DNA of 64,000 nucleotides from Palsa-189 sp963803735 (GTDB taxonomy: Bacteria; Acidobacteriota; Terriglobia; Acidiferrales; UBA7541): contig CAWDNV010000012.1 in the NCBI GenBank assembly GCA_963803735.1, positions 186,001-250,000 of the forward strand, in the 5' to 3' direction. A program made the position numbers and the translations under genes. The notes below the pieces were generated by a model. The model made no database searches. It had not been told where the DNA came from and was given only the letters and a program-made list of their open reading frames with translations. Below, piece after piece: positions 17,520-27,171 of the stretch (position 1 is its first letter; each line of letters starts with the position of its first letter).

Positions 17520-18671
17520 ATGCACCGTCATCTTACTGTGCTTGCAGGGTCATGGAAATTCGTGTTCCGAGCTAAACGCGAATTTCTGGCCGTACTTTTT
17601 CTGGTCGTTGTGGCTGGTTCCGGGTGCTCGAAGCAACAGGCGGCCCCGGCACCGCGGGTGACGGCAATTCCCGTTGTTGTGGCGAAGGTCACCCAAAAGG
17701 CAATGCCGGTGCAACTGACGGCCATCGGCAACGTCGGATCCTATTCCGTTTCAATCAGAGCCCAGGTGGCGGGTGAACTTCTCGAGGTGCATTTCAGAGA
17801 GGGCGATTTCGTTCACAAAGGCCAGTTGCTGTTTACGATTGATCCACGGCCATACGAAGCTGCGCTCGCACAGGCCCAGGCGACGCTCTTGAGGGATAAA
17901 GCTGTGGCGGCAAACAGCCGCGCCCAAGCCCAGCGCTTTTCGAAGCTGCTGGCCGACGGGGTCGTATCGCCCTCGGATGCGGACACGTCTAAGAGCACGG
18001 CCGATGCAGCCGAGGCTTCGGTCGCTGCCGATGAGGCGGCCGTCAATACAGCGCAGTTGAACGTCGAGTACTGCAAGATCTACTCGCCCATGGATGGACG
18101 CACGGGCTCCGTGATGGTTAAACCCGGAAATCTGGTGAAGATTGCCGATGTGCCGATTGTAGTGATCAATGAAGTTACCCCCATCCACGTCGATTTTACT
18201 GTCCCGCAGGAATACCTGCCCGCCATCCAGAAATATTTGGCCGCAGGTCCTCTGCGCGTGGAAGCGGCCGTGCCCAATAGCTCTGAGCCGCCCGAAGTGG
18301 GGACGCTCACCTTTATCGACAATGCAGTAGACACGACGACGGGGACCATTCACTTGCGGTCGACCTTCGAGAATCGCCGTGGCCTTCTTTGGCCGGGCTT
18401 GTATGTGAACACGCTGATGACGCTCGCGCAACAATCGAACGCCACCGTAATTCCCACACAGGCGATCACCGCGGGCCAGCAAGGATCATTTGTTTACGTG
18501 GTCAAGGACGATGGGACTGTCGCTCCTCGTCCGGTCGTGTCGAACCGCACCATCCAGGGAGAAGCGGTCATCGACAAGGGGCTGGAAGCCGGTGAGACCG
18601 TGGTGACTGATGGCCAGGTGCGTTTGGTGCCCGGCGCCAAGGTCCAAATCAAGACGAACCTAAGCGATTAA
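17520..18671 (+). CDS. RND efflux periplasmic adaptor (MdtA/AcrA-like)
   Basis: 383 aa. The N-terminus carries a probable lipoprotein signal (AVLFLVVVAGSGC, lipid-modified Cys about residue 37). It then shows the adaptor order: a first lipoyl half (SIRAQVAGELLEVHFREGDFV), a helical hairpin (~100-170, Ala/Gln rich), the second lipoyl half (YSPMDGRTGSVMVKPGN), a beta-barrel and a membrane-proximal domain ending in QVRLVPGAKVQI. It joins an inner-membrane RND pump to an outer-membrane channel. The pump gene follows 77 bp downstream. No TolC-like gene is present, so the channel must be encoded elsewhere. Confidence 0.93.
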   Translation: MHRHLTVLAGSWKFVFRAKREFLAVLFLVVVAGSGCSKQQAAPAPRVTAIPVVVAKVTQKAMPVQLTAIGNVGSYSVSIRAQVAGELLEVHFREGDFVHKGQLLFTIDPRPYEAALAQAQATLLRDKAVAANSRAQAQRFSKLLADGVVSPSDADTSKSTADAAEASVAADEAAVNTAQLNVEYCKIYSPMDGRTGSVMVKPGNLVKIADVPIVVINEVTPIHVDFTVPQEYLPAIQKYLAAGPLRVEAAVPNSSEPPEVGTLTFIDNAVDTTTGTIHLRSTFENRRGLLWPGLYVNTLMTLAQQSNATVIPTQAITAGQQGSFVYVVKDDGTVAPRPVVSNRTIQGEAVIDKGLEAGETVVTDGQVRLVPGAKVQIKTNLSD

Positions 18672-18748
18672 CGCGCGGCGTCAGCGAACACTGCGGTCTG
18701 TGCGCGCTACGCAAAAAAATCTAAGCAATTGAAACAGGGACACGCGAA

Positions 18749-21700
18749 ATGAGCATACCGGAACTTTTCATTCGACGGCCGGTCGCGACGGTACTGGTGA
18801 TGTTCGGGATCCTGCTGGTTGGCGTGGCGGGTTACCGGGCGTTGCCGGTGAGCGATCTGCCGAACGTTGATTACCCGACGATCCAGGTCCAGGTCAACCT
18901 TCCCGGCGCAAACCCCGATACGATGGCGGCGGCCGTCGCGCTGCCTCTCGAAAAGCAGTTCTCGACAATAGCGGGACTGGATTCGATGTCCTCGCAGAAT
19001 TTTCTCGGCAAGACCAACATTACCATGCAGTTCGTTCTGAACCGGGATATTGACGGCGCGTCGCAAGATGTCCAGGCCGCGATCACGCAGGCCAGCCGGC
19101 AGCTTCCGCAGAACCTGCCAGCGCCGCCCGCGTTCTACAAAGTTAACCCGGCCGATTTTCCTGTGCTGTTCCTGGTGATGAGTTCACCGACCTTGCCGCT
19201 TTCCACGGTGGATGAATACGCCGAAACGCTAATTTCGCAAAGCGTCTCCACAGTCAACGGAGTGGCACAAGTGCAGGTTTGGGGCGGTCAGAAATATGCC
19301 GTACGCGCCCAAGTGGATCCGCAGGCGATGGCCACGCGGCAAATTGGCATCGACGAAGTCGAACAGGCCCTCGAAGATGGGAACGTCAGTCTTCCCACTG
19401 GTACGTTATGGGGGCCTCACCAGGCTGTTAACGTTGAGGCCACCGGGCAGCTCTTTACGGCTCCCGACTATGCGCCTCTTATCGTGGCGTATCGAAATGG
19501 GTCGCCAGTGCGCCTGTCCGACGTGGGGCGCGTGATTGACGGCGTCGAGAATGACAAGACGGCGGCCTGGTATAACGGCGTGCGCGGCATTCAGCTTGCT
19601 ATCTACCGCCAGCCAGGTACCAATGCGGTCGAGGTGGTCGACAACGTGAAGGCAATGTTGCCGACTTTGCAGGCGCAATTGCCTCCAGCGGTCAGTCTGG
19701 ACGTCCTGTTCGATCGCTCGATTACGATCAGAAATTCCGTGGAAGATGTGAAGTTCACCCTGGAGTTGGCGCTGATTCTGGTGGTAATGGTTATCTTCCT
19801 TTTCCTGCGGAACGTTCCCGCGACCACTATCCCCAGCTTGGCCCTGCCGTTCTCGATTGTAGGAACCTTCGCGGTGATGTATTTGTGCGGCTATTCTCTG
19901 GACAACTTTTCCATGATGGCGCTGACGCTATCGGTGGGATTTGTGGTGGATGACGCGATCGTGGTGCTGGAAAACATTGTTCGCCACCTGGAGAAAGGCG
20001 AGGGAGTTCTTGAAGCTGCCCTCAACGGGTCTAACGAGATTGGTTTCACGATTATGTCGATGACCCTGTCTCTGGCAGCGGTGTTCTTACCGGTGTTGTT
20101 CATGGGCGGAGTGCTGGGTCGTTTGCTGCACGAATTCTCGGTAACCATCATGTCGGCGATCTTGGTGTCGGGTTTTGTATCGCTGACGCTCACACCGATG
20201 ATGTGCAGCCGCTTCCTGCGCCCGCATCAGGCTGGAGGGGAAAAACACGGCAGCCTGTTCAACCTCTTCGAGCGAATACAGCAGGGTATGACCGATGCTT
20301 ATGACCGCACTCTGCAGGTCGTTTTGCGGCACAAACTGGCCACGATGGCCTTTTCACTGGCGCTGCTGGTGGGCACGGTGTATTTGGCGATTGTGATACC
20401 CAAGGGCTTCCTGCCAAGCGAGGATATCGCGCAGATCAATGGCACCACCGAAGCGGTCGAAGGCGCCTCATACGATTCCATGCTCGAACACCAGGTCCAA
20501 ATCGCCAAGATCATTCAGGACGATTCTTACGTGGCCTACGTGTTGTCGCAAATCGGAGGAGGCGGCAGGAGCCTCAATCAGGGCCAGCTCAGCATTTACC
20601 TCAAGCCTCGCTCCCAACGGCCGCAGGTTGACCAGGTCATTCAGGAACTGCGCCCCAAGCTTGCTGCTGTACCGGGAATGACAGTGTTCCTGCGTAACGA
20701 TCCGCCGATCCGCATCGGCGGAATACAGAGCAAAGCCCTCTATCAATTCACGCTGCAAGCGGCGAGCACTGCCGAACTATTCGGCGCCTCGCAGGATTTT
20801 CTGGCCAAAATGCAGCAACTTCCCGGTCTGGAGGACGTTACCAGCGATCTGCAAATCAAGAATCCTCAGATCAATGTGGTGATCGACCGCGACAAATCCT
20901 CCGCTCTTGGAGTGACGGCCAATCAAGTGGAAGATGCGCTGTACTCGGCCTATGGGTTTCGCCAGGTGTCGACCATCTACGCACCTAATAATCAGTACCG
21001 CGTGATCCTGGAGCTTGAGCCGCAGTATCAGCGCGACGCTAATGCTTTGTCGTCGCTCTACGTTCGTTCGAAGAGTGGCCAACTCGTGCCCCTGAACGCC
21101 GTTGCGAAGCTGACGAGTAATTTTGGGCCGCTTTCGGTGAACCACCTGGGACAGCTTCCCGCCGTCACCATGTCGTTCAATCTCAAGCCTGGGACTTCGA
21201 TCGGCGATGCGGTAAACGAAATTAACGATCTGGCCCGCCGTTCGCTTCCGCCAACGGTCAGCACTACCTTCCAGGGAAATGCCCTGGCGTTCCGGTCCTC
21301 CCTGTCAGGATTGGGGATGCTGCTTCTGATGGCCATCCTGGTGATCTATATCGTGCTGGGAGTTTTGTATGAGAGCTTTATCCATCCGATTACCATTCTT
21401 TCCGGGTTGCCCTCGGCGGGATTTGGGGCTCTGCTGACGCTCGAGCTCTTTCACCTCGCCGCGCAGAAGGGTTGGGTCTCGCCGCTGCTGGATATGGACC
21501 TGAACCTCTACGGCTTTGTCGGCGTGGTCATGCTGATCGGTATCGTAAAGAAGAACGCGATCATGATGATCGACTTCGCCCTGGAGGCGCAGCGCAGCGA
21601 GAATATTGCGCCGGCCGAAGCCATTTATCAGGGCTGCCTGGTGCGATTCCGCCCCATTATGATGACGACCATGGCTGCCTTGATGGGTACGCTTCCGATC

Positions 21701-21988
21701 GCATTAGGATTCGGCGCCGGAGCCGAGTCGCGTCGGTCGCTGGGAGTGTCGGTGGTCGGCGGTCTCGTGTTTTCACAGATCGTCACGCTGTTTCTGACCC
21801 CAGTGGTGTACATCTATATGGAAGACGCCCAGAATTGGTCGAAGCGTCTGTTCGGTAAAAAGCATCGCGAAATGCCGGAGCCGGTTGGTACCTCACAGAG
21901 GCCGATGGCCGGAGGCACGATTGGCGCACCCATGGCGCGAATTGCCGGGCCGCAGCTTTCAGACCTCGAGCGGAAGGACCGCCGTTAG
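18749..21988 (+). CDS. RND multidrug efflux permease (MdtB/MdtC/AcrB family)
   Basis: 1079 aa, the normal size of hydrophobe/amphiphile RND pumps. It begins MSIPELFIRRPVATVLVMF (first transmembrane helix) and shows the repeated six-helix blocks and two large periplasmic loops. The proton-relay Asp pair is in VGFVVDDAIVVLENIVRHLE, and the Lys of the second half in IGIVKKNAIMMIDFA. NLPGANPDTMAAAVALPLE is typical of MdtB/C-like pumps. It is paired with the adaptor upstream. Drugs, bile-like compounds or plant phenolics are possible substrates; none can be assigned. A polar C-terminal tail of ~50 residues extends into the cytoplasm. Confidence 0.95.
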   Translation: MSIPELFIRRPVATVLVMFGILLVGVAGYRALPVSDLPNVDYPTIQVQVNLPGANPDTMAAAVALPLEKQFSTIAGLDSMSSQNFLGKTNITMQFVLNRDIDGASQDVQAAITQASRQLPQNLPAPPAFYKVNPADFPVLFLVMSSPTLPLSTVDEYAETLISQSVSTVNGVAQVQVWGGQKYAVRAQVDPQAMATRQIGIDEVEQALEDGNVSLPTGTLWGPHQAVNVEATGQLFTAPDYAPLIVAYRNGSPVRLSDVGRVIDGVENDKTAAWYNGVRGIQLAIYRQPGTNAVEVVDNVKAMLPTLQAQLPPAVSLDVLFDRSITIRNSVEDVKFTLELALILVVMVIFLFLRNVPATTIPSLALPFSIVGTFAVMYLCGYSLDNFSMMALTLSVGFVVDDAIVVLENIVRHLEKGEGVLEAALNGSNEIGFTIMSMTLSLAAVFLPVLFMGGVLGRLLHEFSVTIMSAILVSGFVSLTLTPMMCSRFLRPHQAGGEKHGSLFNLFERIQQGMTDAYDRTLQVVLRHKLATMAFSLALLVGTVYLAIVIPKGFLPSEDIAQINGTTEAVEGASYDSMLEHQVQIAKIIQDDSYVAYVLSQIGGGGRSLNQGQLSIYLKPRSQRPQVDQVIQELRPKLAAVPGMTVFLRNDPPIRIGGIQSKALYQFTLQAASTAELFGASQDFLAKMQQLPGLEDVTSDLQIKNPQINVVIDRDKSSALGVTANQVEDALYSAYGFRQVSTIYAPNNQYRVILELEPQYQRDANALSSLYVRSKSGQLVPLNAVAKLTSNFGPLSVNHLGQLPAVTMSFNLKPGTSIGDAVNEINDLARRSLPPTVSTTFQGNALAFRSSLSGLGMLLLMAILVIYIVLGVLYESFIHPITILSGLPSAGFGALLTLELFHLAAQKGWVSPLLDMDLNLYGFVGVVMLIGIVKKNAIMMIDFALEAQRSENIAPAEAIYQGCLVRFRPIMMTTMAALMGTLPIALGFGAGAESRRSLGVSVVGGLVFSQIVTLFLTPVVYIYMEDAQNWSKRLFGKKHREMPEPVGTSQRPMAGGTIGAPMARIAGPQLSDLERKDRR

Positions 21989-22001
21989 GACTTACAGTAA
22001 C

Positions 22002-23456
22002 GTGATTACGCGCCGCACGCTGCTCCGCAATGCGGCAGTAGGAACACTTGCAGTCGCATCAGGCGCCAGCAACTTATTTGGTCAGAAGGGCGCAAATCCT
22101 CCAAACATACTGTTCATCCTTGCCGACGATCTTGGCTACGCCGACGTCTCCTGTTATGGCCGGCCTGATCTCAAGACGCCCAACATTGATCGAATCGCCG
22201 CGACCGGTGTGCGCTTCCTGCAGGCTTATGCGAATTCTGCCGTTTGCAGTGCCACCCGCACGGCCCTGATCACGGGCCGTTACCAATACCGATTGCGAGT
22301 TGGGTTGGAAGAGCCACTGACGGGCAATCCTGAAGTCGGCTTGCCGCCTGAACACCCGACCTTGCCGTCATTGCTGAAGAAAATCGGATACGGCACGACG
22401 CTGATTGGGAAATGGCATGTCGGTGTTCTGCCGAAGTTCGGTCCGTTAAAGAGTGGCTACGACCATTTTTACGGATTTCGCGGCGGCGCGCTCGACTACT
22501 ACACGCACACCGGAACCGATCATCGCGACGACCTGTGGGATGACGACGTTGAAATCGATCAGATGGGCTACTTGACCGACCTACTTGGCAACCGCGCGGT
22601 TGACGTCGTGAATGGCTACGCGAAATCGGGGCAGTCCTTCCTGATCAGTCTGCATTTCAACGCTCCGCATTGGCCCTGGGAAGCACCGGGTGACCAGGCG
22701 GAATCGAATCGCTTGCGCTACGGCGACTTGAACGATTTCGATGGCGGGACACAGAAAACTTATCAGCGCATGATCGAAGACATGGATCTGCAAATCGGGC
22801 GTGTGCTGGGCGCGCTCGACTCCCATGGCTTGACCGAAAACACCATTGTGATTTTTACGAGCGATAATGGCGGCGAGCGCTTCGCCGATACATGGCCCTT
22901 CACAGGCCGAAAGACGGAACTACTTGAAGGCGGCTTGCGTATTCCTGCGCTTGTGCGCTGGCCCGCCCGCATCCCGCAAGGCCGCACGACAGGTCAAGTA
23001 GCCATCACCATGGACTGGCTGCCAACGCTTCTCGCGGCTGCGGGAACGCAGCCCGATCCGGTCTTTCCTTCCGACGGCATGAACCTGCTGCCCATGCTCA
23101 CGCAAAGCACAGCGCCGGTTCCGCGCAAACTTTTCTGGCGTTACAAGGCCAATGCCCAGCGGGCTGCGCGCGACGGAGACTATAAGTATCTGAAAATCCT
23201 GGATAACACGTTCCTGTTTAACGTAGTCGATGATCCGATGGAACGAGCCAACCTGAGGGAACGCCATCGGGACATCTACACCAAGCTTCTGGCCGAATGG
23301 CACGAATGGAATGCCACGATGATGCCGGAAGTCGACGATAGTTATACATTCAGCTTTGGCGGAGATACGCTCGCGGACCACATCGGCGCAAAGCCAACCA
23401 GCGGCAAAGCCGATAATCCCGTTCCCGCCAAAGATTCTTCTGACAAATCGCGCTGA
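22002..23456 (+). CDS. Tat-exported sulfatase (arylsulfatase family)
   Basis: Start taken at GTG 22002, 13 bp after the pump gene, because the product then begins with a twin-arginine signal (ITRRTLLRNAAVGTLAVASG); 484 aa. Sulfatase metal-binding residues are in NILFILADDLGYADVSCYG. The formylglycine site is C82-SATR followed by TALITGR, so it has the CxAxR rather than the commoner CxPxR form. IGKWHVG, NAPHWPWE and FTSDNGGE complete the fold. Formylglycine is made from the Cys by a maturase not seen here. Substrates are sulfate esters; a glycan or aromatic sulfate cannot be distinguished. Confidence 0.9.
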   Translation: MITRRTLLRNAAVGTLAVASGASNLFGQKGANPPNILFILADDLGYADVSCYGRPDLKTPNIDRIAATGVRFLQAYANSAVCSATRTALITGRYQYRLRVGLEEPLTGNPEVGLPPEHPTLPSLLKKIGYGTTLIGKWHVGVLPKFGPLKSGYDHFYGFRGGALDYYTHTGTDHRDDLWDDDVEIDQMGYLTDLLGNRAVDVVNGYAKSGQSFLISLHFNAPHWPWEAPGDQAESNRLRYGDLNDFDGGTQKTYQRMIEDMDLQIGRVLGALDSHGLTENTIVIFTSDNGGERFADTWPFTGRKTELLEGGLRIPALVRWPARIPQGRTTGQVAITMDWLPTLLAAAGTQPDPVFPSDGMNLLPMLTQSTAPVPRKLFWRYKANAQRAARDGDYKYLKILDNTFLFNVVDDPMERANLRERHRDIYTKLLAEWHEWNATMMPEVDDSYTFSFGGDTLADHIGAKPTSGKADNPVPAKDSSDKSR

Positions 23457-23511
23457 CAGGGAACTCAGATAGAGCCTGGCTTGCGCCCGAATAACCGAAC
23501 GGCAACGCTGG

Positions 23512-24650
23512 TCAGCTCGGAATGACGTTTGGCGCAACCGTGAGTGCAGCTTCCGCGGGCACATACGGCTGGCCGAGCGCTTCTGCCACAGCCGGGTGTG
23601 TGATATTTGCGTCCCAGATGTTCAAACCCGTACGCAGGTAGGGATCGTCGGCTAGCGCTTTTCTCCAGCCTTTGTTTGCCAAAGCCAGAACGAAAGGCAG
23701 CGTCGCATTATTCAACGCAAACGTGGAAGTTCGTGAAACTGCTCCGGGCATGTTCGTAACGCAGTAGTGAACTACACCGTCGACCACATAAGTTGGCTCG
23801 GCGTGGGTGGTGGGGCGGCTGGTTTCAAAACACCCGCCTTGATCGATGGCAACATCCACAATCGCTGCGCCGTTCTTCATGGACTTAACCATGGCGGCAC
23901 TCACCAGCTTCGGCGTCGCCGCACCGGCCACCAGCACCGTGCCGATCACCAGGTCAGCTTTGAGTACAAGATTTTCGACGGCGTGTGGGGTTGAGAATGC
24001 GGTCTGTACCGAAAAGCCGAAGTGATCCGCTGCCCGGCGTAGCGCGGGCATAGAGCGATCCACTAACGTGACGCTTGCGCCCATCCCCGCCGCGATCAGC
24101 GCGGAATTCCAGCCGACAACGCCAGCTCCCAGTATCAGAACATCCCCTGGCGGTACGCCGGGCGCGCCTCCCAGCAAAATCCCGCGTCCACCATTGAGTT
24201 TTTCGAGGCACGCAGCACCAACCTGCGGGCCATGCGGCCGGCGACTTCGGACATCGGCGTCAACAGCGGCAAAGAGCCATCCGGCGCCGTTACCGTCTCG
24301 TACGCAATGCAAACGGCGCCGCTGTGCTGGAGATCGCTAGCCTGCGCGGGATCAGGCGCAAGGTGAAAATATGTGAAAAGAACCTGGCCCGGTCGCAGCA
24401 CCTTGCGTTCGGAAACTTGCGGCTCCTTAACCTTCACGAGCATTTCGGCAGCGGAAAATACCTCGTTGGCGGAATCCACAATGCGCGCCCCGACTTGGCG
24501 ATAAGCGTCATCCCCGATTCCCGCTCCCAATCCCGCGCTCTTCTCGACGAGCACCTGGTGCCCGCTGTGAACCAGCTCGCGCACACTCGAAGGGACCAAG
24601 CCGACGCGGTATTCATGAATTTTGGTCTCCCTAGGCACACCTATCCGCAT
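23512..24650 (-). pseudogene. ald: Alanine dehydrogenase interrupted by one frameshift
   Basis: ATG 24650 has GGAGGTG just upstream. The first frame gives MRIGVPRETKIHEYRVGLVP, the VKVKEPQ lysine, FTYFHLAPD and MSEVAGRMA. At 24225-24230 the match jumps by one base into the frame that continues QVGAACLEKLNGGRG, VLILGAGVVGWNSALIAAGMGA (NAD-binding GxGxxG) and ALNNATLPF. The whole span is 1139 bases; one added base would give 379 residues, close to the family's ~371. Alanine dehydrogenase interconverts alanine with pyruvate and ammonia. Either the gene is newly broken or the assembly lost one base in a C/G-rich stretch (gcgggccatg). Confidence 0.9.
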
Positions 24651-24714
24651 CAACACCTCCACATGTCTCTAATCGAGCTTAGCCTCAAATCGCAGAAAGC
24701 CAAAGGTCTCGAGA

Positions 24715-24894
24715 TCACTCGCGCCCTTTATCTTCTCGCCGTTTGCGTGCCACGGCTTCCGCTCGGATGCGGTCCGAACACGCCGAACAGATCGGAGTGA
24801 CAGCGGGCTTGCCGCAGACTTGGCATACGGGCCGCGAGCTTTGCGAGTTTTTGCTGCTCGGTTTGCTTGCCATGACGATTCCATCTGTGCTCAT
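24715..24894 (-). CDS. Small CxxC...CxxC protein, putative zinc-binding (59 aa)
   Basis: ATG 24894 with GGAGGA seven bases upstream; an inner ATG at 24873 would give 52 aa. The product has a Ser/Lys-rich start, then C24-QVC-27 and C36-SAC-39 separated by eight residues, and a basic helical end (RAEAVARKRREDKGRE). Two closely spaced CxxC pairs suggest one zinc knuckle or ribbon; the basic tail suggests nucleic-acid or ribosome contact. It lies 64 bases upstream of the alanine dehydrogenase gene on the same strand and may share its transcript. I do not know a characterised member. Confidence 0.7.
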   Translation of the reverse strand: MSTDGIVMASKPSSKNSQSSRPVCQVCGKPAVTPICSACSDRIRAEAVARKRREDKGRE

Positions 24895-25116
24895 GGAGAT
24901 TCCTCCGATGATCGTCTCTCCTAATTAGATTAAGTCATGCCCTCAGAAGGAATGCTGTGAACTACGTCATGGATGTGCGCTTTCCATCCCCGGTGGGCTT
25001 CGAACGTTTCGCCGATCCATCGCCATTGGCCTCTCGTTCGGCATTCCGCTAAAGTAGAGCCGGTTGGTGGGCGCACCCGTTGCTAAGTCGTGCGCGTCCC
25101 GATAATTCTCGACACG

Positions 25117-25971
25117 ATGGACCTGAATTTAGATTACCTGCGCGAGTGGCGCGGCAAAACTGAATCACGATCGGACGAGGTTACCGCGGTCCCGATCGCC
25201 GCCCTGTCGGCGACGCTCGACCGCGGTGATCCATTCCCGCAACCCGGAGATCCGCTTCCGCCTCTCTGGCATTGGCTCTACTTCCTGCCCATTCCTCGCC
25301 AATCCGAATTGGGTCCCGACGGCCACGCGAAACGCGGTGGGTTTCTCCCTCCAGTGCCGCTGCCGCGCCGCATGTTTGCGGGTGATCGCGTGCAGTTTCA
25401 TCGTCCATTGCGCGTGGGGGAGAGCATCTCCCGGCTGTCTCGCATTGTTGACGTAAACTCTAAACAAGGACGGAGCGGGCCGCTGGTGTTCGTGGTGGTG
25501 CGGCACGAAATCAGTGACCGTGAAGGCATTGCCGTGGTGGAAGAGCACGATATCGTTTACCGTGAAAGCCCCAAGCCTCACGATACGGCGCCACCGCCCC
25601 AGAAGCCGCCTTCCGGTGCTGCATGGACGCACGAAGTCCGGCCGGATGACGTGTTGCTATTTCGCTATTCCGCCCTGACTTTCAACGGTCACCGCATTCA
25701 CTACGATCGCCGCTACGCAGCCGAAGTCGAAGGCTATCCGGGCCTGGTCGTGCACGGCCCCTTGATTGCGACTCTCCTGCTTGATCTGCTACGCCGCAAT
25801 CTTGGCGATGCCACTGTCACATCGCTATCGTTTCGGGCCATGCGCCCGCTCTTTGATATCGCGCCATTCCGCGTGTGCGGTAACGTCGGGTCGGACGGAA
25901 AGACTGCGCAATTGTGGGCCACAGATTCGGAAGGATGGTTGGCGATGGAGGCCACAGCCGGCTTGGCATGA
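25117..25971 (+). CDS. MaoC/hotdog-type acyl-CoA hydratase (mesaconyl-C4-CoA / 3-methylfumaryl-CoA hydratase-like)
   Basis: 284 aa from ATG 25117; a GTG at 25090 would add nine residues. The N-terminal half is the FAS1-like dehydratase hotdog fold (LREWRGKTESRSDEVTAVPI, PLPPLWHWLYFLP, LPRRMFAGDRVQFHRPL). The C-terminal half carries the catalytic hotdog with YSALTFNGHRIHYDRRYA and YPGLVVHGPLIATLL, matching the (R)-specific hydratase Asp/His region. Close relatives hydrate mesaconyl-C4-CoA, 3-methylfumaryl-CoA or itaconyl-CoA. It is first in a tight operon with an acyl-CoA dehydrogenase (13-bp gap) and a CitE-like lyase, so it likely feeds a hydroxyacyl-CoA to that lyase. Confidence 0.82.
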   Translation: MDLNLDYLREWRGKTESRSDEVTAVPIAALSATLDRGDPFPQPGDPLPPLWHWLYFLPIPRQSELGPDGHAKRGGFLPPVPLPRRMFAGDRVQFHRPLRVGESISRLSRIVDVNSKQGRSGPLVFVVVRHEISDREGIAVVEEHDIVYRESPKPHDTAPPPQKPPSGAAWTHEVRPDDVLLFRYSALTFNGHRIHYDRRYAAEVEGYPGLVVHGPLIATLLLDLLRRNLGDATVTSLSFRAMRPLFDIAPFRVCGNVGSDGKTAQLWATDSEGWLAMEATAGLA

Positions 25972-25984
25972 TCAGGAACGAGTG

Positions 25985-27166
25985 ATGCCGAAATCAACCG
26001 AGACCTTCGTGCCGAGCGCTGCTGAATATCAGGAGCTGCGCAGCTCTCTGCGTGAGTTGTGCGCGGAGTTTCCCGCCGAATATTTCCGACGAATCGATGA
26101 ACAACGTGCCTATCCCCAGGAATTCGTGGAAGCGCTCACCAAGGCAGGATGGCTGGCCGCGCTTATTCCCGAAGAATACGGTGGTTCTGGCCTCGGTTTA
26201 ACGGAAGCTTCCGTGATTCTCGAGGAGATCAATCGTGCCGGAGGCACTTCGGGAGCGTGCCACGGACAGATGTACAACATGGCCACGCTGGTCCGGCACG
26301 GCTCGGAGCAACAGAAGGGCGCATATCTACCTAAGATTGCCAGCGGAGAATTGCGGCTGCAGTCCATGGCTGTAACGGAACCAACCGCCGGGACGGATAC
26401 TTCGAAGATCACCACGGCCGCAGTAAAAACGGACGCCGGCTACGTTGTGAATGGGCAGAAAGTGTGGACCTCACGCGTGCAGCATTCCGACCTGATGATC
26501 CTGCTCGCGCGCACGACGCCCCTTTCTGAAGTCACGCGCAAGACCGAAGGCATGTCGCTTTTTGTGGTCGATCTTCGCGAAGCAATCGGGGAACGGCTCA
26601 AGGTGCGCCCCATTGCAAATATGGTGAATCACGAAACGAACGAATTGTTTTTCGATAATCTCGAGCTTCCAGTGGAAAGCCTGATCGGTGAGGAAGGCAA
26701 AGGATTCAAATATATTCTCGATGGGCTCAATGCGGAACGCGCGCTCATTGCCGCAGAGTGCGTCGGGGATGGTTACTGGTTCATAGACAAAGTGACGAAG
26801 TACGCGAAGGAACGCATCGTATTCGGCCGGCCCATCGGCCAAAATCAGGGCGTGCAGTTTCCCATCGCGAAAGCCTTTATCAAAATCGAAGCCGCCAATC
26901 TGATGCGCTATAAAGCATGCACGCTCTTTGATACGCAAAAGCGCTGTGGCGCCGAAGCTAACATGGCGCTGCTCCTAGCCGCCGAAGCTTCCTGGGAAGC
27001 GGCGAATGCGTGCCTCCAATTCCACGGCGGATTCGGTTTTGCCGCCGAGTATGACGTGGAACGCAAGTTCCGCGAAACGCGCTTGTATCAGGTCGCGCCC
27101 ATCTCCACGAATCTGATCCTTTCCTATGTTGCCGAGCGTGTGCTCGGACTGCCTCGGTCGTTCTAG
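25985..27166 (+). CDS. Acyl-CoA dehydrogenase (subfamily with relocated catalytic Glu)
   Basis: 393 aa from ATG 25985. The usual three-domain FAD flavoprotein is clear: N-terminal helices, a middle beta domain (LQSMAVTEPTAGTDTSKI, VNGQKVWTS) and a C-terminal helical domain (FGRPIGQNQGVQFPIAKAF, CLQFHGGFGFAAEYDVERKFRE). The common catalytic Glu of the YxxEG motif is missing: the place reads RLYQVAPISTN. A Glu immediately before Arg in LDGLNAERALIA occupies the position used by isovaleryl- and long-chain acyl-CoA dehydrogenases. The substrate is unknown; the operon suggests a branched or C5 dicarboxyl-CoA. Confidence 0.9.
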   Translation: MPKSTETFVPSAAEYQELRSSLRELCAEFPAEYFRRIDEQRAYPQEFVEALTKAGWLAALIPEEYGGSGLGLTEASVILEEINRAGGTSGACHGQMYNMATLVRHGSEQQKGAYLPKIASGELRLQSMAVTEPTAGTDTSKITTAAVKTDAGYVVNGQKVWTSRVQHSDLMILLARTTPLSEVTRKTEGMSLFVVDLREAIGERLKVRPIANMVNHETNELFFDNLELPVESLIGEEGKGFKYILDGLNAERALIAAECVGDGYWFIDKVTKYAKERIVFGRPIGQNQGVQFPIAKAFIKIEAANLMRYKACTLFDTQKRCGAEANMALLLAAEASWEAANACLQFHGGFGFAAEYDVERKFRETRLYQVAPISTNLILSYVAERVLGLPRSF

Positions 27167-27171
27167 ACCTT

